Positions 1 to 6,751 of a DNA stretch of 9,742 nt are shown piece after piece; the first letter of the stretch is position 1; each line of letters begins with the position of its first letter. The DNA is taken from assembly GCA_900544475.1 (NCBI GenBank), contig UQVU01000065.1, forward strand, positions 1 to 9,742, in the 5' to 3' direction. Under the pieces are notes generated by a model. The model was not told where the DNA came from. It ran no database searches and saw nothing but the letters and a program-made list of their open reading frames with translations. Both the position numbers and the translations under genes were made by a program. This stretch comes from an uncultured Butyricicoccus sp. Lineage in GTDB: Bacteria > Bacillota > Clostridia > Oscillospirales > Butyricicoccaceae.

Positions 1-2738
1 GTCTGCGGAACCGTTACCGACAGGTCTGCGAGCGGAAGCTCCTCGTCATAGATTTCGGTAATGGTGTTGTCCTTCGGATCTTCCGGCTTTTCTTCCGCCG
101 GGGTCTCCGGGTCGAGCGGAGAGGTCGGGGTTTCCTCATCCGGGATCTCTACCGTGCCGGGGTTGGACGGGTCGGGTTTCGGGTCCGGCTTGGGGTCGTG
201 GTCACGGCCGCCGCCGCCACCGCCGCCCGGGTTGGACGGCTCGGTAACAACGTTCATGTCGAACTGCATTCCCAGACCGAATTTCGTCATCTGGAAGCCG
301 TTATTTGCGCCCGCGCCGCTGACTGCGGTGACGATATACGCGCCGTCCTCGCCGGTGAGCGCCGCAGAAACCGCCTTGTCCGCCGGAGAGCCGGCCTTGC
401 CGTTCTCGTTCATGCAGTCGTAAAGTCCTGCGCCGTTAAAGGTGTAGACCGAGCCGTAGTAATACAGATAGAACGCCTGCGCGACGCTTTCGCTGGTTTC
501 GGGAACGGCCGTGCCGGTCGCGCCATCGGTCAGCATCGCCATTTCGGCCGGAGTGAGGTCGTGGAAGCTCGTCGCCTTGCTGCCGTCCGCGCGGTTGCGG
601 TTCATGTAGTCCAGATAGTAGCAGCCGAGGTACTTCTGCGTGATTTCCTCGTCGGTCTGCTCCTCGCTGCCGTAGCCGAGGGCACGCAGCTTCGCGCCGA
701 TGGCGGCGTCGCTCAGTCTGCCGTCCGTTGCAAGCTGGCGGAGCATGATGTTGTTCATGCGGCGCGGAATGTTGGTGTACTCGCCGCTGTTGATGATGGC
801 GTTGCCGTCGAAGCCGATAAACGCGCCGTCCGTGCTGTCCGTCATGGCAATCGTGCCGACAGAGGCGGAGGAGGCCGTGTAGGCGTACTTCTTGCCGCTG
901 TTGTTCACGAGCTTCAGACGGTAGCGGATGGTGTCGCCCGGCTGAACTTTATTGCCGTCGATGGCGTTGATTTTCTTGTTGATTTCCGAAAGCGCGTCGT
1001 TCAGATTGATGTGAACGCTCTCGGGGGCGTCCGCCGGAATGGTAATGGTCAGCTCTGCGTCAAAGTAGTGCTGGCCGTCAATATGGCTCGGGGTGACATC
1101 GCCGACTGCGATTTCCGCGCCGTTCGTCGCCCTGTACTCCACGGGAGAAACCGGAGTGATTTTCGGGCCGTTTTCGCCGTAATCGCCGATTTCGAGCGGT
1201 GCCTGCTCGACAAGCGCCCAGACAGTCATGATGGTGACATAGCCGCTGTAAACCTGACTCTCGAGCGCATGGATGCCGTCCTCGGTGATGGCCTCGCCGT
1301 AGAGAACGCCGCCGTTGCTCTCAACGAAAGCACGCGCTTCGTCCACTGCGCTCTGCTCGTTTTCGCCGTCCTCGGTGCTGTCGTTCAGGCCGAAAACGTA
1401 CTCTTCGAGCGTTGCCATATCGCCGTTGCCGCTATAGCCTTTATACGGCACGAAGCCGACACACTGCCAGATACGGCCGTCACCGCTGTTGATAACGCGG
1501 CCGTCCGCGTCCGTACCCGGCTTGAGGCCGGAGTAGCCGCCGAACACGCCGTTAAAGGAGAACGTCTTGTTTTCAAGCGTATCGAACGTTTCGCCCTTCT
1601 TGCTGGCAATCGCGGTGATCGTGCCAGGCATTGCGCTGCTGCCGTAATTTGCGCCCATATTCGCGCCCGCAACATAAATCTTCTTGACGGCTGCGTACTT
1701 GTTGATGTGTACGCCGCTCTCGCTCTCGGCCAGAACGGTATCGAGCAGCGATGCGGTCATTCTCGCCTTGATGTCGCCGCCGAGCTGCGCGTCCGCAGAG
1801 GTCTGCGCCGTGATGGTGAGGGTCTGCGTGCCGCCGGCCGCAAGTTCATCAAGCGTCAGGGTGACGGTTTTCGCTTCCGCGTCAACGACTGCGCCCTCGG
1901 CCGCGATATTCTCTACCGCGCCGTCGAGCGTTACCGTGGCGGAAACGCCGTGCACCGCGACCTGATTGTCGTTCTTGATGGTCAGCTTGTAGCAAACCGG
2001 CAGACCGGCCGCGCGGTTTGCGTCCTCTGCGCCGTCCGCAGGTGCCTTCGGCGCGTCAATCGCGGTCTTTTCCGCCGCAAACGTGACTTCCATGTGCTTC
2101 GCGGTGAGCGCGGTGGTCTGCTCGGCGTCGAGCGGCTCGTCATACTCCGCGCCGCAGGTGTCGCACGCGAAGTGCATCGTGCCCTCGCCGTCATCAGATA
2201 CCGCCGTCAGCGTACCCTCGCCGAAGCCTTCCTCGGTTTTCGGGCAGTCAACCTGACCGTCCTCGCCGCAGTCCGGGCAGTCCGCCTCGACCGTCACCGT
2301 GCCCGTGCCGCCGCAGGTTTCGCACTGCTTAACCGCAGGGTCGGGAATTTCGCCGGTGCCGTTGCAGGTTTCGCAGTCCACCCTGTAAACCTCGTAACCG
2401 AACATACAGTCCGGGTTGTTCTCGCAGCCTGCTTCGTGGCAGATCGGACACGGATGATCAAAATCCCATGTACGATAGCTGCCCTCGCCGTCGCAGTCCG
2501 GGCAGGTCACCATCGAGACGTCCGGAAGAACGCCCTCGCAGGTCGGGCAGGTCTCCTTGACCTCTACCTTGTGGTCGCCGCCGCAGGTCGGGCAGTTTAC
2601 CTTATTATGCGCGTGAACGACCGCTGCGCCCTCGGACGCGCCGGTGTCGTCCGCCGCCAGAGCGGACACGCTGAATGCCGTCATCGCGATATTGCACGAC
2701 AGCACGAGCGCCAGTGTTCTATGCAGTCTGTTAGCCAT
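1..2738 (-). CDS. Secreted, probably wall-anchored surface protein with DnaJ-like CXXC repeats (3'-truncated by the window)
   Basis: An open frame of 912 codons runs off the left edge, so the C-terminus is missing. The ATG at 2738 follows AGGGG with 8 nt spacing. Residues 1-28 form a signal peptide: Arg/His-rich start, hydrophobic core, then SVSALA before Ala-Asp-Asp. Residues 49-195 carry eight CXXC pairs (49/52, 64/67, 79/82, 97/100, 122/125, 139/142, 154/157, 192/195), several in the DnaJ zinc-domain form CXXCXGXG (for example CETCNGTG, CETCGGTG). Residues about 225-330 look like an Ig-like/DUF11-type beta domain, and a similar stretch lies near 540-630. About 835-860 is a Gly run and a Pro/Asp-rich stalk. 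The last visible residues are VPQT; the Thr is certain because AC precedes the edge. This suggests a VPQTG-type sorting signal. Inferred role: exported surface protein, possibly metal-binding. Ligand and function are unknown. Confidence 0.88.
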   Translation of the reverse strand, partial: MANRLHRTLALVLSCNIAMTAFSVSALAADDTGASEGAAVVHAHNKVNCPTCGGDHKVEVKETCPTCEGVLPDVSMVTCPDCDGEGSYRTWDFDHPCPICHEAGCENNPDCMFGYEVYRVDCETCNGTGEIPDPAVKQCETCGGTGTVTVEADCPDCGEDGQVDCPKTEEGFGEGTLTAVSDDGEGTMHFACDTCGAEYDEPLDAEQTTALTAKHMEVTFAAEKTAIDAPKAPADGAEDANRAAGLPVCYKLTIKNDNQVAVHGVSATVTLDGAVENIAAEGAVVDAEAKTVTLTLDELAAGGTQTLTITAQTSADAQLGGDIKARMTASLLDTVLAESESGVHINKYAAVKKIYVAGANMGANYGSSAMPGTITAIASKKGETFDTLENKTFSFNGVFGGYSGLKPGTDADGRVINSGDGRIWQCVGFVPYKGYSGNGDMATLEEYVFGLNDSTEDGENEQSAVDEARAFVESNGGVLYGEAITEDGIHALESQVYSGYVTIMTVWALVEQAPLEIGDYGENGPKITPVSPVEYRATNGAEIAVGDVTPSHIDGQHYFDAELTITIPADAPESVHINLNDALSEINKKINAIDGNKVQPGDTIRYRLKLVNNSGKKYAYTASSASVGTIAMTDSTDGAFIGFDGNAIINSGEYTNIPRRMNNIMLRQLATDGRLSDAAIGAKLRALGYGSEEQTDEEITQKYLGCYYLDYMNRNRADGSKATSFHDLTPAEMAMLTDGATGTAVPETSESVAQAFYLYYYGSVYTFNGAGLYDCMNENGKAGSPADKAVSAALTGEDGAYIVTAVSGAGANNGFQMTKFGLGMQFDMNVVTEPSNPGGGGGGGRDHDPKPDPKPDPSNPGTVEIPDEETPTSPLDPETPAEEKPEDPKDNTITEIYDEELPLADLSVTVPQ

Positions 2739-2764
2739 TTCGCCATCCCCTTTTGTTATGTATG

Positions 2765-2789
2765 GAGCAGCTTTTTTCTTCGGCTGCTC
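2765..2789 (-). other. Hairpin in the leader of the surface-protein mRNA
   Basis: GAGCAGC and GCTGCTC pair perfectly over 7 bp around an 11-nt loop. No run of U follows on either strand, so it is not a convincing terminator. It lies between the predicted transcription start and the ribosome site, where it could affect mRNA stability or translation. Confidence 0.4.
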
Positions 2790-2813
2790 TATGGTTTTGC
2801 TTTTACTGTGCTC

Positions 2814-2822
2814 AGTATAGCA
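2814..2822 (-). promoter_or_regulatory. Extended -10 promoter element of the surface-protein gene
   Basis: On the minus strand this reads TGC-TATACT, an extended -10. Transcription would start near 2807, leaving a leader of about 68 nt before the ATG at 2738. With a 17-nt spacer the -35 position reads CCGTTT, a poor match, and lies inside a direct repeat. The promoter may therefore depend on the extended -10 or on an activator. This is read from sequence only. Confidence 0.5.
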
Positions 2823-2827
2823 TGGGG

Positions 2828-2847
2828 CGGTTACAGAAACGGTTACA
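2828..2847. repeat. Tandem 8-bp direct repeat overlapping the -35 position
   Basis: CGGTTACA occurs twice, separated by GAAA, giving a 12-bp period. The repeat covers the -35 position of the minus-strand promoter whose -10 is at 2814-2819. Same-facing half-sites about one helical turn apart suit a regulator binding as a head-to-tail dimer, as OmpR-type response regulators do. The regulator is not identified. Confidence 0.5.
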
Positions 2848-2906
2848 TTTTGCCGAAGGACGCGCAGAATTCCGAAAATTTCATGTATTGCTTTCCCATT
2901 TTGCTC

Positions 2907-2935
2907 TTGACTCCGGGCGCAATTCATTATATGCT
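2907..2935 (+). promoter_or_regulatory. Sigma-A type promoter of the SOS operon
   Basis: The -35 is TTGACT (2907-2912) and the -10 is TATGCT (2930-2935), separated by exactly 17 nt. Transcription should begin around 2942, which is the first base of the LexA box. The spacing and position make this the evident promoter for the polymerase gene at 3006. Confidence 0.75.
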
Positions 2936-2941
2936 AAAAGG

Positions 2942-2953
2942 GAACAAAAGTTC
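2942..2953. promoter_or_regulatory. LexA (DinR) operator
   Basis: GAAC-AAAA-GTTC is a perfect copy of the Gram-positive LexA/DinR core GAAC-N4-GTTC. It starts 6 nt after the -10 element and covers the expected transcription start, so bound LexA would block initiation. Placement just upstream of a Y-family polymerase is what SOS control predicts. LexA itself is not in the window. Confidence 0.88.
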
Positions 2954-3005
2954 GATAGGGATTACAGCAACCGCCCGTCAGTCCATCAGAAAGGAGGCCG
3001 CCGGA

Positions 3006-4511
3006 ATGAAAAAACGCACCTATATCGCCATCGACCTCAAATCGTTCTACGCCTCCGTGGAGTGCCGTGAGCGAGGACTCGACCCGCTCGACACCCATCT
3101 CGTCGTGGCGGACGAGAAGCGCACGGACAAAACCATCTGTCTTGCCGTGACGCCCTCGCTCAAAAGCTACGGCATTTCCGGCCGCAGCCGCCTGTTCGAG
3201 GTGCGGCAGCGCGTCCGCGAGGTAAACGCCGCCCGGCGGAACCGCGCCCCGGGGCACGCCCTGACCGGCGAAACGCACGTTTTCTCCGAGCTTGAGCGTG
3301 ACCCCGCGCTTGCGGTCGATTTCATTATCGCGCCGCCGCGCATGGCGTATTATATGGAATACAGCACGCGCATTTACTCTATTTATATGAAATATGTGTC
3401 GCCCGATGATATTGTGGTCTACTCGATCGACGAGGTGTTCATAGATGTCACCGGCTACCTCGACACCTACGGTCTTTCGGCGCGTGAGCTTGCGATGAAA
3501 ATCGTACTCGACGTTCTGAACACGACCGGCATCACCGCCACCGCCGGCATCGGCACCAACCTGTTCCTCTGCAAGGTCGCGATGGATATTGTCGCGAAGC
3601 ACATTCCTGCGGACGAAAACGGCGTGCGTATCGCGGCGCTTGACGAAATGAAGTTCCGGCGTGAGCTGTGGAGCCACCGGCCGATTACGGATTTCTGGCG
3701 CGTGGGGCGCGGCATCGCGAAGCGGCTCGCGGACTACGGTATGTACACGATGGGCGACGTTGCGCTGTGCTCGGAGAAGGACGAGGAGCTGCTTTATAAA
3801 CTGTTCGGCAAGAATGCGGAGCTGCTCATCGACCATGCGTGGGGCTGGGAGCCGTGCACAGTCGCGGCCATCAAGGCGTACACGCCGGGCGCCAAGAGCC
3901 TCAGCTCAGGTCAGGTGCTCCAGTGCCCCTACGAGGCGGACAAGGCGCGGCTCGTGCTGCGCGAAATGGCTGACCTGCTTGCGCTCGACTTGGTAGACAA
4001 GCGCTACGTCACCGACCAGATCGTTATCACGGTCGGCTACGACATCGAAAACCTGACCGACCCGGCACGGCGGCGGCGCTATCACGGCCCGGTCGAAAAG
4101 GACCGCTACGGCCGCACGATACCCAAGCAGGCGCACGGCTCGATAAACCTCGGCGGCCACACCTCCTCGACGAAGAAAATTCTCGACGCGGTGTCCGAGC
4201 TGTACGACCGCATCATCGACAGAAACCTGCTCATCCGGCGGCTGACCGTGGTGGCGAACCACCTGCTCCCCGAGGCGGACGCGCCGAAAAAGCACGCCTT
4301 CGAGCAGCTTGACCTGTTCACCGACTACGCCGCCGAGCAGGCAAAGGAAAAGGTCGAGGACGAGGCGCTTGCGCGGGAGCGCAGATTGCAGGAGGCCGCC
4401 CTCGCCATCAAGAAGAAATTCGGCAAGAACGCCATTCTCAAAGGCATGAATCTGGAAAAAGGCGCGACCGCCCGCGACAGAAACGGCCGGATCGGCGGTC
4501 ACAAGGCGTGA
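3006..4511 (+). CDS. Y-family (UmuC/UvrX-like) translesion DNA polymerase
   Basis: The 501-residue protein should copy damaged DNA at stalled forks with low fidelity. Seen in the sequence: motif IDLKSFYASVE (8-18), with metal ligand Asp10 and likely steric-gate Tyr15; the SYGISGRSRLFE finger segment (54-65); catalytic Asp142-Glu143 in SIDEVFIDVTGY; GIGTNLFLCKVA (181-192); a helix-hairpin-helix near 232-253; a little-finger region to about 420; and QLDLF (434-438), an excellent beta-clamp binding motif. A basic tail of about 60 residues ends at GGHKA. The Asp-Leu-Lys in the first motif is closer to UmuC (DVN) than to DinB (DMD). The ATG at 3006 follows AAAGGAGG by 8 nt. The in-frame opening upstream to 198 is antisense shadow. 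A LexA box upstream indicates SOS induction, and the YolD-like gene two genes downstream fits the uvrX/yolD pairing known in Bacillus. Confidence 0.95.
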   Translation: MKKRTYIAIDLKSFYASVECRERGLDPLDTHLVVADEKRTDKTICLAVTPSLKSYGISGRSRLFEVRQRVREVNAARRNRAPGHALTGETHVFSELERDPALAVDFIIAPPRMAYYMEYSTRIYSIYMKYVSPDDIVVYSIDEVFIDVTGYLDTYGLSARELAMKIVLDVLNTTGITATAGIGTNLFLCKVAMDIVAKHIPADENGVRIAALDEMKFRRELWSHRPITDFWRVGRGIAKRLADYGMYTMGDVALCSEKDEELLYKLFGKNAELLIDHAWGWEPCTVAAIKAYTPGAKSLSSGQVLQCPYEADKARLVLREMADLLALDLVDKRYVTDQIVITVGYDIENLTDPARRRRYHGPVEKDRYGRTIPKQAHGSINLGGHTSSTKKILDAVSELYDRIIDRNLLIRRLTVVANHLLPEADAPKKHAFEQLDLFTDYAAEQAKEKVEDEALARERRLQEAALAIKKKFGKNAILKGMNLEKGATARDRNGRIGGHKA

Positions 4512-4519
4512 GGAAACGT

Positions 4520-5425
4520 ATGAATATGGAAAGCAAAACCGCATATTACCACCTGCCCGGCCTGTTCGAGTTTTACGAGCTGTATCGCGTGTTTCTGCCG
4601 CTGTACCGAAAGCACCGGGAATATTTCTACGACCGATGCGAAATCGGCTCGATTTACGGCGCACCGGCGGACTGCATCTGGGGCGGCGGACGCGCCGGCT
4701 ACGGCGAAAACGACCCGCGCGAGGTGGCGGCACTCATGCAGGAATACGGCATTTCCGCGCGGCTGACGTTCAGCAATTCCCTGCTGCGCGAAACGCACCT
4801 TTCCGACCGGAAATGCAACGCGCTCTGCGAGCTGTTTTCTGCAAATCGGGGCGCGCAAAACGGCGTCATCGTCCACTCCGACCTGCTGCTGCGCTATCTG
4901 AAGGAGCGTTTTCCAAACCTCTATCTCGTGTCCTCGACCACCAAGGTGCTGACCCGCTTCGAGGACTTCCGGCGCGAACTCGAACGCGAGGACTTCCGCT
5001 TTGTCGTGCCGGATTTCCGCTTAAACCGCCGCTTTGACGAGCTTTCCGCCCTGCCGCAGCCGCTCAAGGACAAAACCGAGTTCCTGTGCAACGAATGCTG
5101 CTCGTTTGCCTGCGCGGACAGACGGCGCTGCTACGAGGCGGTCAGCCGCCGCAACCTCGGTGAACCTGCCGAGCACCGCTGCGCCTCGCCCGACGCCGCC
5201 GGCGGCTACCGCTTCTCCAAGGCGATGAAAAACCCCGGCTTCATCGGCGTGTCCGACATCCGCGACACCTATCTGCCGATGGGCTTTTCGCAGTTCAAAA
5301 TCGAGGGCCGCAGCCTCGGCAGCGCACTCGTGCTCGAGTTTCTGCTGCACTACATGACAAAACCCGAGTATCAGATAAACGTCCGCGAGGAGATTTATCT
5401 GGATAATATGTTGGATTTATTTTAG
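4520..5425 (+). CDS. Peptidase U32-like (probable Fe-S) protein in the SOS operon
   Basis: The protein has 301 residues. Features seen: an N-terminal part with SIYGAPADCIWGGGR (44-58) and FSNSLLRE (84-91), as in the early strands of a TIM barrel; a cysteine cluster C190-N-E-C193-C194, C198, C204, C221; and QFKIEGRS (258-265). The order of a Cys cluster followed about 65 residues later by FKIEGR is typical of the U32 family (COG0826: UbiU/UbiV, RlhA, TrhP), whose members bind a 4Fe-4S cluster and support hydroxylation of RNA or ubiquinone precursors. It is shorter than many U32 proteins and lacks the usual Gly around the second Cys, so it is a divergent relative at best. I chose ATG 4520, which has GAGG 6 nt upstream. 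A GTG at 4508 would overlap the polymerase stop but has no clear ribosome site. Tight spacing implies co-expression with the polymerase. Substrate unknown. Confidence 0.85.
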   Translation: MNMESKTAYYHLPGLFEFYELYRVFLPLYRKHREYFYDRCEIGSIYGAPADCIWGGGRAGYGENDPREVAALMQEYGISARLTFSNSLLRETHLSDRKCNALCELFSANRGAQNGVIVHSDLLLRYLKERFPNLYLVSSTTKVLTRFEDFRRELEREDFRFVVPDFRLNRRFDELSALPQPLKDKTEFLCNECCSFACADRRRCYEAVSRRNLGEPAEHRCASPDAAGGYRFSKAMKNPGFIGVSDIRDTYLPMGFSQFKIEGRSLGSALVLEFLLHYMTKPEYQINVREEIYLDNMLDLF

Positions 5426-5439
5426 AAAGCAGGTGGCCC

Positions 5440-5664
5440 ATGTCCGCACCCGACAACCGAAAATACGAAGAAATCCTGAATCTGCCGCATCATGTTTCCG
5501 TAAAGCACCCGCGCATGACCATGCACGACCGAGCGGCGCAGTTCGCGCCCTTTGCGGCGCTGACCGGCTACCACTCCGCCATCGAGGAGACCGGGCGTCA
5601 AATCGAAACGCGCTTTGAAAAGCCGCCGCACGAGCCGGAAGAGGACGAATGGCAGCCGGAATGA
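5440..5664 (+). CDS. YolD-like small protein
   Basis: The 74-residue protein carries the block LPHHVSVKHPRMTMHDRAAQ (20-39) followed by FAPFAALTGYHSAIEETGR, the pattern I recognise from clostridial YolD-like proteins encoded next to Y-family polymerases. In Bacillus, yolD-type genes pair with uvrX and yqjW, so a role in controlling or assisting the polymerase is the accepted guess; no biochemical activity is established. There is no signal peptide or membrane segment, and the last 15 residues are acidic. The ATG at 5440 follows AGGTGG and lies 14 nt after the preceding stop, so it belongs to the same LexA-controlled transcript. Assignment is by pattern recognition over a short protein. Confidence 0.8.
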   Translation: MSAPDNRKYEEILNLPHHVSVKHPRMTMHDRAAQFAPFAALTGYHSAIEETGRQIETRFEKPPHEPEEDEWQPE

Positions 5665-5677
5665 TTTCCGCTTTATT

Positions 5678-5698
5678 TTTTCCACATTCTGTGGATAA
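5678..5698. promoter_or_regulatory. Two inverted DnaA-box-like sequences in the gap before the kinase gene
   Basis: The minus strand of 5690-5698 reads TTATCCACA, the perfect DnaA box. The plus strand of 5678-5686 reads TTTTCCACA, one mismatch from it. They face each other across TTC and also form a TCCACA/TGTGGA hairpin. The T run lies before the hairpin on the plus strand, so it is not a terminator for the upstream genes. DnaA binding is an inference. Confidence 0.4.
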
Positions 5699-5716
5699 TC
5701 CAAAGGAGCTTTCCCC

Positions 5717-6646
5717 ATGATTTACACGGTAACACTCAACCCCGCGCTCGACAAGACGGTGGAAATCCCGGGCATGGCGCTCGACACGGTCAACCGCATA
5801 ACGTCCATGCGCACCGACCCCGGTGGCAAGGGCATCAACGTCAGCAAGGTGATTGCGAAGCTCGGCGGCGAAAGCTGCGCGGTGGGCATTCTGGGCGGCG
5901 AAAGCGGCCGGACGCTGCTCGCGGCGCTCGAACGCGAGGGGCTGCGCACGCACTTCCGCTTTGTCGAGGGACAGACGCGCACTAACCTGAAAATCATCGA
6001 CCGCGCACTGCACACCAACACCGACATCAACGAGCCGGGACTGACCGTTTCGCCTGCGGACCTTGACGCGCTGCTGCGCGACCTGCTCGGCATGGTGCGC
6101 GAGGGCGACATCGTGGTTCTCGCCGGAAGCCTGCCGCAGGGCGCACCGCAGGACAGCTATCGCGTCTGGACGGCCGCGTGCCGCGAAAAGGGCGCACGGG
6201 TCTGCCTCGATGCGGACGGCGTGCTGCTCGCCGAGGGCCTCAAGGCCGCGCCCTATCTCATCAAGCCGAACGAGGACGAGCTTTCGCGGCTCGTCGGGCA
6301 CAGGCTCACGGACACGGACGAGCTGATTGCCGAGGGACGGCGGCTGCTGAAAGGCGGCGTTACGCGCGTCGTTATCTCGCTCGGCGAGCGCGGCGCACTC
6401 TATCTGCGCGGAAACGAGGTGCTCTATGCCGAGGGGCTTTCCGTCCCGGTCGGCAGCACGGTCGGCGCAGGTGACAGCGTGGTTGCGGCGCTCGCTTACG
6501 CCGACAGTCTGGGCATGAGCGATGAGGACGCGGTGCGCCTTTCGACCGCGACCGGCGCGGCGAACGTCATGTGCAGCGGCACGCAGCCGGCCGAACGGGA
6601 AGCCGTCGAAAAGCTGCTGCCGCAGGTAAAAATCCGCCGCATCTGA
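5717..6646 (+). CDS. fruK: PfkB-family hexose-phosphate kinase, probable 1-phosphofructokinase
   Basis: The 309-residue length is normal for the family. It should phosphorylate fructose 1-phosphate to fructose 1,6-bisphosphate with ATP in the cytoplasm. Motifs seen: YTVTLNPALDKTV at the N-terminus, typical of the FruK/LacC branch; DPGGKGINVSKV (34-45), the first PfkB signature; AGSLP (136-140); KPNEDEL (183-189); and VGSTVGAGDSVVAALAY (245-261), the second signature with catalytic Asp253. Tagatose-6-phosphate kinase (LacC) has the same layout and cannot be excluded. The ATG at 5717 follows AAAGGAG by 8 nt. It lies 52 nt after the YolD-like gene with no terminator between, so read-through from the SOS promoter is possible; GATAAT at 5694 is a weak local -10 without a good -35. 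No fructose PTS gene is adjacent. A GntR-type gene follows convergently. Confidence 0.9.
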   Translation: MIYTVTLNPALDKTVEIPGMALDTVNRITSMRTDPGGKGINVSKVIAKLGGESCAVGILGGESGRTLLAALEREGLRTHFRFVEGQTRTNLKIIDRALHTNTDINEPGLTVSPADLDALLRDLLGMVREGDIVVLAGSLPQGAPQDSYRVWTAACREKGARVCLDADGVLLAEGLKAAPYLIKPNEDELSRLVGHRLTDTDELIAEGRRLLKGGVTRVVISLGERGALYLRGNEVLYAEGLSVPVGSTVGAGDSVVAALAYADSLGMSDEDAVRLSTATGAANVMCSGTQPAEREAVEKLLPQVKIRRI

Positions 6647-6663
6647 TTGTTTTTATAAGACAC

Positions 6664-6708
6664 AAAAAAGGGAGGAACTGCCCTGTAAGCGGTTTCTCCC
6701 TTTTATTT
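6664..6708. terminator. Bidirectional intrinsic terminator between the kinase and GntR genes
   Basis: A 12-bp stem (6670-6681 with 6689-6700, two G-U pairs) closes a 7-nt loop. TTTTATTT follows on the plus strand, and the A run at 6664-6669 supplies a U tract for minus-strand transcripts. It therefore serves both the kinase gene (stop at 6646) and the GntR gene (stop at 6752). Confidence 0.88.
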
Positions 6709-6751
6709 ATCAATAAAGCTGTCTTGCGTTCTCCCTTTTATTCTGTCTTTT

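Noticed and set aside
198..3005. A plus-strand frame open for 936 codons upstream of, and in frame with, the polymerase.
   Set aside because: It lies opposite the surface-protein gene in exact codon register. It stays open because that gene avoids TTA, CTA and TCA codons. The translation is Arg/Ala/Val-rich without motifs, and the polymerase has its own strong ribosome site and LexA promoter.
2934..3836. 300-codon minus-strand frame opposite the polymerase.
   Set aside because: The plus strand encodes a full set of Y-family motifs.
5681..5695. TCCACA-TTC-TGTGGA hairpin as a terminator between the YolD-like and kinase genes.
   Set aside because: The T run lies before the stem on the plus strand and no U run follows on either strand.
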